Shown in pieces: positions 14,567 through 22,421 of a DNA stretch of 27,651 nucleotides. The stretch is taken from contig CAJUFL010000051.1 in assembly GCA_910585605.1 (NCBI GenBank), forward strand, positions 1 through 27,651, written 5' to 3'. Each line of letters starts with the position of its first letter. The stretch's first letter is position 1. Under the pieces are notes generated by a model. That model was not told the DNA's origin. It searched no databases and worked only from the letters and a program-made list of their open reading frames with translations. The stretch comes from an uncultured Lachnospiraceae bacterium (GTDB lineage: Bacteria > Bacillota > Clostridia > Lachnospirales > Lachnospiraceae). The translations under genes and the position numbers were made by a program.

Positions 14567-16915
14567 ATGTATCCGCTTTATTTTATCTCAAAGCACAATA
14601 TGAAGAAAAAGAAGGGGAATATTGCAGTGATTCTCTTCTTAATTGCACTTGCAGTTTTGCTGCTTTATGTGAGTATATCCCTGCTTACCAGTACGGGAAA
14701 GGTATTAGACACGATTCATGAGGAAGTAAATGCGGCAGACTGGTTTGCGATTTCCCCAGAAGAAAACGACCAAAAAATGATGAAAATCCTGGAAACGCAG
14801 GAAGAGCTGGAAACTGTTGAAAAGAATGTGTGTTTGTTTTTCCTAGGTGCCAGCTACAAAAAGAAAGGGGAAAAAGAAGAGGACAGCATGCCTTTTCTTC
14901 TGGAACGGGTAGAGGACGAGAGAACAATCGGGCAGATACCGGACAATTTGACGAAGGAGACAGAGGATGATTCTATTTTATTGCCCTATTATATGAAAAC
15001 GGGTCACAGATTTCAAACAGGTGATACCTTACTGCTTTATTTAGGTGACATGGAATATGCATTTACGGTAAAAGGTTTTATAGAGGACCCGCTCTTTGCA
15101 ACCGTAATGAATATATCAACGAATAAATGCTATATTTCAAAGAAACGTTATGAAGAAATTATTCATGATAGTCCTGTGGCACAGAATCCACAGTATATGT
15201 ATCACAAGGTCAGATTAAAGCCGGGCGAGGATTCCGTTGCATTTGATGAAATCATGACGGCACGTTTTAATGAAGGTTCCTTGAAGAAGGGGATTGCGGC
15301 AACCTCCTGGGGGGCAATGCGGGGAGGCGGTATGATGCTTTCAAGTATCGTAATGGGAATCATCCTTGTTTTTTCCCTGCTTCTGATACTGATTGCCCTT
15401 ATTATCGTACAATTCAGTATCCGTCAGTTTGTGGAAGAAAACATGAAAAATATCGGTATTTTGCAGGCATCCGGCTATACAGGAAAACAACTGAAATGGG
15501 CGGGTGTTCTGGAAATGATGGAGGTAGCATTGTTTGGCATTTTGATCGGACTTACAGCGGGAGGGGTACTTACCGTACCGATTGGAAATATACAAAGCAG
15601 TATTATCGGGCTTTCCTGGAACCAGCCCTTTGACTGGCAGGCAGCATCACTGGCAGCTGCTGTGATATCCATAATGGTATTTCTGGTATCTTTGTCTGCC
15701 AGCAGACCTTATGGGAAAATCAGCGTATTGCAGGCACTAAGAGGCGGCTTGGCCACCCATAGCTTCCGTAAAAATCCGCTGCCTCTGGAAAGATCACATC
15801 TTCCTGTCACTACGGTACTGGGAATAAAAAGTATCCTGTATGCAAAGGGAAAAAGTGCCACTGTGTGTATGATCGTTGCAGTGATGGGATTTACCACGGC
15901 CGTCAGTTTCGGCATGCTGCAAAATTTTGTTTTGGACACTACTACGTTACTGAAGCTTACTGGAATTGATGTGGGTGTTGCAAATGCAAATGGAACAGAC
16001 CTGGAACGGATTGGAGAAGAGCTGATAAAATATCCCGAGATTGAAAAAATATTATATGAAGCAAATGCGAATATCACCATCAGCCATGGTGACAAGGAGA
16101 CGAGCCAGACCTGTGATATCTGGAGCGAACCGGATCAATTGGAAAATGAGATTGTTGTAGAGGGCCGCCTGCCGCAGTATGAGAATGAAATTGTATTAAC
16201 GACTATGATCAGTAAAAAAGTTGGAGCAGGTGTTGGAGATGTGGTATATGTAAAAGGAGAAGGTGAAAGAAAGGAATACATTGTATGCGGAATCGACCAG
16301 AAAATCAATAATATGGGATTAAAAACCATGATGAATTTTGACGGTGCGGACCGGATGAACGGTAAGGTGGAACCCAGTGGTATTTATGTATATACAAAAG
16401 AGGGGTATACCTATGAAGACATCGAAAACTATTTCAGTGATTATACGGATATCGAGTTTTCTGACGGTAGAAAGTCAGTAGAGACAATCTTAGCTCCGGT
16501 TTCTTCGGGAATTGAGATGCTCTGCATTGTGTTTGGCAGTATTACGATTTTTGTTATCATTTTGGTCGTACTTTTACTGGTGAAGACTAAACTGTTGAGG
16601 GAGAGAAGAACATACGGGATTCATAAGGCGCTGGGTTTTACTACCAGACAGCTGATGTTTTCCACAATGATGGCCGATATTCCGATCATCGTTCTGGGAG
16701 CAGCAGCAGGAACAGCGGCGGCACATCTAATGGCAGATTCCATTGTGACATTGTGTCTGGCATTTTGTGGAATTAAACAGGGAAATATGTATATGAATCC
16801 TTTATTTGATCTTCTGACCGTGCTGGGGATTACTGTAGCAGCAATTCTGGCAGAGAGTATTGCTTCTTTAAAGATTCGGAAAATGGAGCCGGTCAAGCTG
16901 ATTACAGAGGAATAA
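14567..16915 (+). CDS. FtsX-type ABC transporter permease (Bce/MacB-like)
   Basis: A 782-residue membrane protein: one N-terminal span (about 16-38); an extracytoplasmic region to about 250; two or three spans and an FtsX domain at about 255-385 ending before the conserved LQALRGG; a second core starting with a span at about 432-455; a second extracytoplasmic part; and a final FtsX domain at about 645-775 ending in KIRKMEPVKLI. Two FtsX-like halves are usual in the large permeases that work with MacB-type ATPases. The ATG at 14567 is preferred; an in-frame GTG at 14558 overlaps the ATPase stop. Its likely role is peptide-antibiotic sensing or detoxification with the two-component system upstream. 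Confidence 0.9.
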   Translation: MYPLYFISKHNMKKKKGNIAVILFLIALAVLLLYVSISLLTSTGKVLDTIHEEVNAADWFAISPEENDQKMMKILETQEELETVEKNVCLFFLGASYKKKGEKEEDSMPFLLERVEDERTIGQIPDNLTKETEDDSILLPYYMKTGHRFQTGDTLLLYLGDMEYAFTVKGFIEDPLFATVMNISTNKCYISKKRYEEIIHDSPVAQNPQYMYHKVRLKPGEDSVAFDEIMTARFNEGSLKKGIAATSWGAMRGGGMMLSSIVMGIILVFSLLLILIALIIVQFSIRQFVEENMKNIGILQASGYTGKQLKWAGVLEMMEVALFGILIGLTAGGVLTVPIGNIQSSIIGLSWNQPFDWQAASLAAAVISIMVFLVSLSASRPYGKISVLQALRGGLATHSFRKNPLPLERSHLPVTTVLGIKSILYAKGKSATVCMIVAVMGFTTAVSFGMLQNFVLDTTTLLKLTGIDVGVANANGTDLERIGEELIKYPEIEKILYEANANITISHGDKETSQTCDIWSEPDQLENEIVVEGRLPQYENEIVLTTMISKKVGAGVGDVVYVKGEGERKEYIVCGIDQKINNMGLKTMMNFDGADRMNGKVEPSGIYVYTKEGYTYEDIENYFSDYTDIEFSDGRKSVETILAPVSSGIEMLCIVFGSITIFVIILVVLLLVKTKLLRERRTYGIHKALGFTTRQLMFSTMMADIPIIVLGAAAGTAAAHLMADSIVTLCLAFCGIKQGNMYMNPLFDLLTVLGITVAAILAESIASLKIRKMEPVKLITEE

Positions 16916-16918
16916 GAA

Positions 16919-17251
16919 TTGGCGAATCCGGGAGTGGTATCAAGGCAGTTGTTGAATCCAGAAAATTCTACAAGTACAAGAGTAGCAATAACAGAAGTAC
17001 ATCTAGAAATTAGAGCAAGTCAACCAAGGCATACACATGATGAGTCAGAACAAATTTGGTATGCTACGCAAGGGAGTGGGAAACTTTTGTTAGCAGATGA
17101 TCAGGTAAAAGAATTTAAGACTGGTGATGTAGTGCGGTTCGCAGATAAAGATGTTCCTGGATTATTAAATGATGGCAGTACAGAGTTTGTATATATTTCT
17201 GTAACCGCACCACCTATTAATTTTGGATATGCATATGAAGAAAAGAGATAA
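16919..17251 (+). CDS. Small cupin-domain protein
   Basis: A 110-residue single-domain cupin. The first cupin motif is RHTHDESEQIWYATQGSGKL (His40 region, with a Glu and a further His as possible metal ligands), followed by the second around GDVVRFADKDVPGLLNDG; the usual second-motif histidine is replaced by Pro (DVPGL). The fold binds metals or small ligands; the substrate is unknown. The start is probably TTG at 16919, three bases after the permease stop, with AGAGGA in the end of that gene; a GTG at 16934 is the alternative. It may be the last gene of the transporter operon. Confidence 0.75.
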   Translation: MANPGVVSRQLLNPENSTSTRVAITEVHLEIRASQPRHTHDESEQIWYATQGSGKLLLADDQVKEFKTGDVVRFADKDVPGLLNDGSTEFVYISVTAPPINFGYAYEEKR

Positions 17252-17355
17252 CTTCTAGTACAATGTGTTTGAAAACACAAGGATTACATTATCTGAGCAA
17301 GAGGAATAGGAACAGCAGCATAGTTTGTGAAATTGATTTTAGAATAAAACAGCAG

Positions 17356-17404
17356 CAGGAAAGTTTTCTGGATAAAAAACAGATGCTTTCCTGTTATTTT
17401 TTTT
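17356..17404 (+). terminator. Rho-independent terminator after the cupin gene
   Basis: CAGGAAAG (17356-17363) pairs with CTTTCCTG (17386-17393), extended by a flanking AACAG-like stretch, and is followed by a run of T. It lies 105 bases after the cupin stop and closes the transporter-cupin transcript. Confidence 0.7.
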
Positions 17405-17411
17405 GGAAAAT

Positions 17412-17525
17412 ATGAGTGCTGCCAATTTGTCTGATTTTGAGGATAAAAAGGCATATTTATTTTTAGAACAAAGGTTTTGCCTACCCGAATATATTGAAAA
17501 TACAAGGGATGATAAGAAGAAATGA
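17412..17525 (+). other. Short open frame, possible gene relic
   Basis: A 37-codon frame (MSAANLSDFEDKKAYLFLEQ onward, ending DDKKK) begins right after the terminator, with only GGAAA in front. The residue mix looks protein-like, and another short frame overlaps its stop (ATGA). It may be a remnant of a lost gene. The rest of 17405-17624 is AT-rich and shows nothing I can support. Confidence 0.2.
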
Positions 17526-17624
17526 AAATTACAGAATCCTTTTTATGGGACAATATATGATTTAGAATTTTAATAAAAAACAATAATATTTTATAAAAAA
17601 TTGAAAGAAAAAAGGCATTAATCG

Positions 17625-17653
17625 TTTAAATATGTATAAAGGCATGATATAAT
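17625..17653 (+). promoter_or_regulatory. Sigma-A promoter of the WYL regulator gene
   Basis: Extended -10 TGA-TATAAT (17645-17653) with TTTAAA 17 bases upstream. Transcription would start near 17660, giving a leader of about 200 bases. Confidence 0.65.
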
Positions 17654-17657
17654 GTCA

Positions 17658-17720
17658 CTAGTCGGAGCAAACGGAAGTGGATACCTGTCTCTTTGGTAGG
17701 ACTTGCGAAAGAGAAACTAG
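17658..17720 (+). promoter_or_regulatory. Structured 5' leader of the WYL regulator mRNA
   Basis: CTAGT (17658-17662) can pair with ACTAG (17716-17720), enclosing an inner stem TCTCTTT (17688-17694) with AAAGAGA (17708-17714). An alternative TACC/GGTA pairing overlaps the inner stem. It sits at the very start of the expected transcript. I recognise no known riboswitch class. Confidence 0.4.
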
Positions 17721-17811
17721 ATCATGTCTGTTGTTTTGCAACCAAGTATTTGACTGTAATATCATGGGGAAAATTAATTACTTAATGAAAAAATTACTTT
17801 GAGAGCAGATT

Positions 17812-17853
17812 ATGAGCGATATGTATGGTATGACAGGGAACTGTATTGTTTAG
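17812..17853 (+). CDS. Possible 13-residue leader peptide before the WYL gene
   Basis: The frame MSDMYGMTGNCIV ends at a TAG that forms part of the TAGGAG ribosome site of the regulator. A weak GAGAG lies ahead of its ATG. Translation here would move ribosomes directly over the next ribosome site. Suggestive position, but the length is short enough to be chance. Confidence 0.3.
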   Translation: MSDMYGMTGNCIV

Positions 17854-17863
17854 GAGATTACTT

Positions 17864-18841
17864 ATGGCAAAAGAATCGAATCAGAAACTTAAGTTAATGC
17901 GTTTGATGCAGATTATGCTGAAACAGACTGATGATGAGCATAGTCTGACTATGAAACAGATTCTGACAGAATTACAAAGGTACGGTATAAGCGCAGAAAG
18001 AAAAAGTATTTATACAGATATAGAAGCACTTCGCTTGTACGGAATCGATATTATCGGGGAAAAGAGAAATAAGACATATCATTATCATGTCGGGGCGAGG
18101 GAATTTGAACTGGCAGAACTAAAACTTTTAGTGGATGCAGTACAGTCGTCCAAATTCATTACAGAGAAAAAATCTAAAAAGCTGATTAAGAAGTTGGAAG
18201 GCTTTTTAAGCAGGTATGATGCAAAGAAATTACAGCGCCAGGTATATGTATCAGGCAGAATTAAGACGATAAATGAGAATATTTATTACAATGTAGATAT
18301 GATTCATGAGGCGATTGGATCTAATGTGAAAATTAAATTTAAATACTTTAATTGGGATGTAAATAAGAATATGGCATTCCACCATAATGGGGAAGATTTC
18401 TGTATTAGTCCGTGGGGGCTTTTGTGGGATGATGAGAATTACTATCTGATTGGTTATGATAGTCTGGCAGGTATTATGAAACATTACAGGGTCGATAAGA
18501 TGCTGAATCTGAATTTGACCACGGATAAAAGGGAGGGGCGGCAACATTTCAGGGAATATGATATGGCAATTTATACAAAAAAGCATTTTGGAATGTTTGA
18601 CGGCAAAGAGGAACGAGTGAAGATTGCGTTTGAAAATCGTTTTGCCGGGGTTGTGATTGACCGGTTCGGTAAGGATGTGACGATGCGCAAAATTGATGAG
18701 GAGCATTTTGTTGTGGCAGTAAGTGAGCAGTTTTTAGGCTGGATTTTTGCACTGGGAGGCGGGGCAAGAATCGTGGGACCGGAAAATGTGGTGGAACGGA
18801 TGCGGGAGCAGATTAGGATGGAGAGGGAGATGTATGGATGA
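17864..18841 (+). CDS. WYL-domain transcriptional regulator (CRISPR-linked)
   Basis: A 325-residue protein: an N-terminal winged helix-turn-helix (about residues 8-65, with ISAERKSIYTDIEALRLYG), a WYL domain at about 140-220 (including ISPWGLLWDDENYYLIGY and HYRVDKM), and a C-terminal WCX dimerisation region at about 250-320. WYL proteins bind nucleic-acid ligands or nucleotides and control DNA-damage or phage-defence genes; they are common beside type I cas operons. The ATG at 17864 follows TAGGAG. It lies about 190 bases before cas6 in the same direction and probably regulates the cas operon. No DNA target can be proved. Confidence 0.9.
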   Translation: MAKESNQKLKLMRLMQIMLKQTDDEHSLTMKQILTELQRYGISAERKSIYTDIEALRLYGIDIIGEKRNKTYHYHVGAREFELAELKLLVDAVQSSKFITEKKSKKLIKKLEGFLSRYDAKKLQRQVYVSGRIKTINENIYYNVDMIHEAIGSNVKIKFKYFNWDVNKNMAFHHNGEDFCISPWGLLWDDENYYLIGYDSLAGIMKHYRVDKMLNLNLTTDKREGRQHFREYDMAIYTKKHFGMFDGKEERVKIAFENRFAGVVIDRFGKDVTMRKIDEEHFVVAVSEQFLGWIFALGGGARIVGPENVVERMREQIRMEREMYG

Positions 18842-18880
18842 GAAAAGGGGTTCTGCAAATAGGAATTCACTTTTTCATAT

Positions 18881-18896
18881 ATATTTACATAAATAT
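18881..18896. promoter_or_regulatory. Palindrome ahead of the cas operon
   Basis: ATATTT-ACAT-AAATAT is a perfect inverted repeat in the AT-rich gap between the WYL gene and cas6, where a cas promoter is expected. It is a candidate operator for the WYL protein. No convincing -35/-10 pair could be assigned. Confidence 0.3.
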
Positions 18897-18978
18897 TATG
18901 TGTGATAAGGAGGTGTCGGATGTACGATTAGAAAAAGCAAAATGATTTTTCGTAAAATATACAGGAAAGGAGGAAAGG

Positions 18979-19023
18979 TTGAATAGATTCTTAATTCAAC
19001 AATTAATTTATGGAAACAAATAA
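18979..19023 (+). CDS. Possible 14-residue leader frame before cas6
   Basis: A strong AAAGGAGGAAAGG site is followed directly by a TTG-initiated frame of 14 codons ending at 19023, which overlaps the ATG at 19010 and stops 10 bases before the ATG at 19034. The best ribosome site of the region therefore serves this frame, not cas6, suggesting translational coupling. An even shorter frame (ATG TAC GAT TAG) follows an AAGGAGGTG near 18907-18931. Confidence 0.3.
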   Translation: MNRFLIQQLIYGNK

Positions 19024-19033
19024 GGTAAAGGTT

Positions 19034-19717
19034 ATGCAGATCAGGATTCGGATGTATGTTCTGAAAAATATTCCAGCAGCTAAGGTACAGGCAGAGATGG
19101 CCGCATTTATAGATCAGGAATTGGTAAAAGATGAGCGGTTTGCAAGGCTGCATAATGAGAACAAATATAAAATGTATTGCTTTGATTCACTTTACCCGGT
19201 GGAATCGGACAAGATATATAAAAAGGATAGAATTTATACATTGACGATTCGTACCGTTGATTTGGAACTTGCAAAATACTTTGCAAAGCAAGTGGTGAAT
19301 GGTCATACAGAAACGGTAAAAGCGATTACGGCAGAACTAAGAATTATTCCGCAAAAACATATCGAGTTATTGTTTACATTGACTCCGGTTGTGATGAAAT
19401 GTGAAAAAGGATATTGGAAAGATACATTATCAATCGAACAGTATGAAAGGAGATTAAAGATTAATCTATTGAAGAAATGGCAGCAGTTTTATGGAGTAAA
19501 ACCACCGGAAGACTTCGAATTGTTTACAGGGATAGAATTTTTAAATAAAAGTCCAGTGTCTTTGGAGTATAAAAATATTCATTTGTTAGGAGATAAACTT
19601 CGTCTTCATGTGGCAGAAAATGAATGGGCACAGAATTTAGCACAATTGGCTATCGGTACCGCTTTGGGAGAGATGAACAGTCGGGGATACGGGATGTGTA
19701 ATTACCGATGGCTGTAA
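19034..19717 (+). CDS. cas6: CRISPR-associated endoribonuclease Cas6 (type I-B)
   Basis: A 227-residue RAMP-fold nuclease that cuts the array transcript within each repeat to give crRNAs. It begins directly with the first beta-strand (MQIRIRMYVL), has a likely catalytic His40 (FARLHNENKYK), and ends with the glycine-rich loop GTALGEMNSRGYG (208-220) that is diagnostic of Cas6. An in-frame ATG at 19010 would add eight residues, but it has no close ribosome site, whereas AAGG lies eight bases before 19034. First cas gene of the operon, 13 bases from cas8b. Confidence 0.9.
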   Translation: MQIRIRMYVLKNIPAAKVQAEMAAFIDQELVKDERFARLHNENKYKMYCFDSLYPVESDKIYKKDRIYTLTIRTVDLELAKYFAKQVVNGHTETVKAITAELRIIPQKHIELLFTLTPVVMKCEKGYWKDTLSIEQYERRLKINLLKKWQQFYGVKPPEDFELFTGIEFLNKSPVSLEYKNIHLLGDKLRLHVAENEWAQNLAQLAIGTALGEMNSRGYGMCNYRWL

Positions 19718-19729
19718 GGGGGTGAGAAT

Positions 19730-21487
19730 ATGTTAGGTGAGTGTCTGGAAGTATTTGGAAGCTATACGGAGGAAGAAAGGGAACGCCGTATTCTGGATCA
19801 TTATATTCCGAAAGACGGAAGTTATATCCTTGTTGGGAAAAATGGAGAAGTCATATCAGCAACGGATTTCAAATTAGATAAGAAAACAGGGGAAATCAAT
19901 AAAAGTGCAGTACACTTTAATGAGTTTTGTTACTATGATTATTACAGCGATTTGATATCCATGAATAAGCCTCAGGATACTGCTAAAATTATTCATTCCA
20001 ATAATTATTTTTCGTTCTGGGTCAAAAAGGAAAGTATTTTAAATGGAAAATTAACACCAGAAATTATAGATGGATATTATGAGGTTTTGGAACATCCTGA
20101 AAAAAAGTGTGAAAAGACAAAGTCATTATCTATTTATGAAAAGCTAGAAGAAGAAATTGGACAGGTAGATACGGAAGTTTTGCAAAAAAATAAAAAATGG
20201 ATTCAGGAACATATTTTTATCGTGGATAATTTGGGCTTAGATATTGACATGGGCAAAAAGGATTATTTGAAAATTTTCTTTGAAGCAGAAAGGGAAGAAT
20301 ATCAAAGAGAGGGGAAACGTTATTTTATTCCTAATATTTATAACAGTAATCAATATAACATTACTGTGAATGATGAAACTTTAGGATTGCCTGACAACAA
20401 CCAAGGTATGAACGCAAAAAAACCTTTTTTGTCAATCAAAACAAGAAAGAGCATTGCACCATATTTACTAAATAAGGATGATGTAATATTGCAAAAGCAA
20501 TTTTTTGATTATTTAATGAATTTTGCAATGGCGGGAAAGTATAACGTCTATGTGGATATGGAGAAGAAAAATATTACAGCCTATAAAAATGATGAATATC
20601 CACCAGATTCAGTTACCGGTTATTACCTAAGGATTCAGAAGGGAAAAGAAGTCGAGATACGTGATCAGGATGTGGTTCCATTTTTTGATAATCATATAAA
20701 AAAGCCTTTTTTATATGAAAATAAGCTAAAAGTAGAAGATGAAAAGAATCCAGAATATGAGTTTGGAAAAATATGTACAACATATAAGGAAATAGAAGAA
20801 CTCATCAATGATGTTTTCTTTTCAAAAATGCTGATCAATCATTATTTTTCAGAGGAGGCAGACATTAAAATAACAGAGGAATCTGTAAGGAGAATGCTGC
20901 TGTTATCCAGAAGAAAGCTTTTTGGCTGGCTGCATCTGGGAAATGCAGCGGGAATGAGAGGATTGCTGGATCAGATTTCAAGGGAACTAATTAAAAGTTC
21001 TATTTCAAATGAATATATGGTAAAAGCAGCAAAACAGCTGAATTTGAGATTATCATTAATGCAGTATTTTACAGAAGGAGGAGAAGATATGGCAGATTTT
21101 TCTGTAGAGTTAAGAGAGAATCTAAAGACAAAAATACACTCGGAGGAGTATATAGGATTAGAGAGTGACAGGGAATATTATTTTGCAGTCGGTCAATTGG
21201 CGAGATATTTTATTTATTTAAATAAAACAGCAAAAAAGAAACAATCATTAATTAACCCATTCTTAAATGCGGGTACAGATAAGAAGCTAAAAGATTTAGT
21301 GGGAAAATATTTTAAAAAGTATAATTATGCGATTTCTATGGGAGCAAAACGGGTAAGCAGATTGTATGGGATGATTGAAGGTTATGAACCGCAGGAACCA
21401 GTGCTACAGGATATGATTAGTGCAGGATTTGTAATTGATAATCTGTTGTTGGAAAGAAAAGAGAAGGAGGAAAAAGAAAATGAATAA
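19730..21487 (+). CDS. cas8b: Type I-B Cascade large subunit Cas8b
   Basis: A 585-residue protein in the position, size and sequence style of Cas8b/Csh1, the large subunit that recognises the PAM and helps unwind target DNA. Motifs are weak in this family, so the call leans on context between cas6 and the Csh2-type cas7. The start has AAGGGGGTG. The C-terminal part from Met454 on (132 residues, helix-rich: MADFSVELRENLK, YFAVGQLARYFIYL, ending in KEKEEKENE) corresponds to the small-subunit-like domain and is preceded by a strong internal ribosome site. Its stop overlaps the cas7 ATG. Confidence 0.88.
   Translation: MLGECLEVFGSYTEEERERRILDHYIPKDGSYILVGKNGEVISATDFKLDKKTGEINKSAVHFNEFCYYDYYSDLISMNKPQDTAKIIHSNNYFSFWVKKESILNGKLTPEIIDGYYEVLEHPEKKCEKTKSLSIYEKLEEEIGQVDTEVLQKNKKWIQEHIFIVDNLGLDIDMGKKDYLKIFFEAEREEYQREGKRYFIPNIYNSNQYNITVNDETLGLPDNNQGMNAKKPFLSIKTRKSIAPYLLNKDDVILQKQFFDYLMNFAMAGKYNVYVDMEKKNITAYKNDEYPPDSVTGYYLRIQKGKEVEIRDQDVVPFFDNHIKKPFLYENKLKVEDEKNPEYEFGKICTTYKEIEELINDVFFSKMLINHYFSEEADIKITEESVRRMLLLSRRKLFGWLHLGNAAGMRGLLDQISRELIKSSISNEYMVKAAKQLNLRLSLMQYFTEGGEDMADFSVELRENLKTKIHSEEYIGLESDREYYFAVGQLARYFIYLNKTAKKKQSLINPFLNAGTDKKLKDLVGKYFKKYNYAISMGAKRVSRLYGMIEGYEPQEPVLQDMISAGFVIDNLLLERKEKEEKENE
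21076..21091 (+). promoter_or_regulatory. Internal ribosome binding site and ATG in cas8b
   Basis: AGGAGG (21076-21081, within AAGGAGGAG) lies seven bases before an in-frame ATG at 21089, codon 454 of cas8b. It is as strong as the site of any gene in the window. The site falls exactly at the border of the C-terminal small-subunit-like domain, where independently translated Cas11 starts in other type I-B, I-C and I-D systems. Confidence 0.8.
21089..21487 (+). CDS. cas11b: Probable internally translated small subunit Cas11b
   Basis: An in-frame product of 132 residues from Met454 of cas8b. Independent translation of the small subunit from inside the large-subunit gene is established for type I-B, I-C and I-D families. 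The predicted protein is mostly helical and rich in Lys and Glu, as Cas11 proteins are; two or more copies would line the belly of Cascade and hold the displaced DNA strand. The sequence evidence is the ideal ribosome site, the position and the size. Expression is inferred. Confidence 0.7.
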   Translation: MADFSVELRENLKTKIHSEEYIGLESDREYYFAVGQLARYFIYLNKTAKKKQSLINPFLNAGTDKKLKDLVGKYFKKYNYAISMGAKRVSRLYGMIEGYEPQEPVLQDMISAGFVIDNLLLERKEKEEKENE

Positions 21488-22418
21488 ACGAGTATACGGA
21501 GTGATTGGAATTTCGTCTGTTATGGCGAATTGGAATGCAGATTTTTCTGGGTATCCAAAGACAATTTCTGATGGAAGGACATTTGGAAGTGATAAGGCAC
21601 TGAAATATCAGATGAAAAAAATGTGGGAGAATGAAGGAAAGAAAGTGTTATATATTAAGTCGATGATATTTAAGGAGAACAAAGGAGAAATTTCACTCGT
21701 GCCACGTTCTTTAAAGGAGAGATATGATTGTCTTTTTGGGGAGCCGACCAAAGCAGAGGCAAAGGATAGTAAAAAGGTTTTGACGAATTTAATGACGGCA
21801 GTAGATGTGAAAAACTTTGGTGCAACCTATGCTGAATCAGGAAACAATATTGCTATTACAGGTGCAGTACAGATTGGTCAAGGATTTAATGTTTATGAAC
21901 AGACAGAGCCGCAGGAGCAGCAGATATTGTCTCCTTTTCGGGATTCTTCCAAAGAGAAAGAAAAGGGGGAGGCAAAGAATTCTACTCTAGGTACAAAAAT
22001 CGTCAGTGATGAGGCTCACTATATGTATCCCTTTGTTATCAATCCGCAGGCATATAAAGAATTGATAGAATTAGGTGTAACAGAAGGATACACAGAGGAT
22101 GATTATCAGAATTTTAAACGTACTTCTTTGGTGTGTGCGACTTCTTTCGCAACAAATGCAAAAGAAGGATGTGAAAATGAATTTGCCTTGTTTGTAGAGA
22201 CTGAGCCAGATGTATATCTGCCAAATCTGACATCCTATATTAGATTCCAAAAAGAAGAGGAAAAAAATGTGATTTCCGTAACCTGCGGTGATTTGATAAA
22301 AGAATTGGGCAAAAAAGTGTTGGCTGTAGATATATATTATAATACGAATACTACCATATTAAAGCAGGATATAGAGGGAGCAAGGATATTTAATATTTTA
22401 ACACAAAAAGAGGTATAG
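21480..22418 (+). CDS. cas7: Cascade backbone protein Cas7 (Csh2 type)
   Basis: A 312-residue RAMP protein that polymerises along the crRNA spacer as the backbone of Cascade. The N-terminus KRVYGVIGISSVMANWNADFSG, the RTFGSDKALKYQMKK stretch, NLMTAVDVKNFGATYAES around residues 95-115 and the GAVQIGQGFNVYE motif are typical of Csh2-type Cas7. The ATG at 21480 overlaps the cas8b stop (ATGAATAA) and follows GAAGGAGG by nine bases. A charged insert (SKEKEKGEAK) near 160-170 may be a flexible loop. The earlier in-frame start lies inside cas8b and is not supported. Confidence 0.93.
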   Translation: MNKRVYGVIGISSVMANWNADFSGYPKTISDGRTFGSDKALKYQMKKMWENEGKKVLYIKSMIFKENKGEISLVPRSLKERYDCLFGEPTKAEAKDSKKVLTNLMTAVDVKNFGATYAESGNNIAITGAVQIGQGFNVYEQTEPQEQQILSPFRDSSKEKEKGEAKNSTLGTKIVSDEAHYMYPFVINPQAYKELIELGVTEGYTEDDYQNFKRTSLVCATSFATNAKEGCENEFALFVETEPDVYLPNLTSYIRFQKEEEKNVISVTCGDLIKELGKKVLAVDIYYNTNTTILKQDIEGARIFNILTQKEV

Positions 22419-22421
22419 TTT

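Noticed and set aside
15709..16095. Open frame of 128 residues antisense to the FtsX-type permease
   Set aside because: Shadow of the permease; no ribosome site or homology pattern.
17284..17583. Open frame of 99 residues on the minus strand in the gap after the cupin gene
   Set aside because: It runs through the terminator hairpin and its T-run; the residue mix (rich in F, I, K, H, N) is typical of AT-rich noncoding DNA.
18251..18706. Open frame of 151 residues on the minus strand inside the WYL regulator gene
   Set aside because: It is antisense to a well-supported gene, has no ribosome site and no recognisable family pattern.
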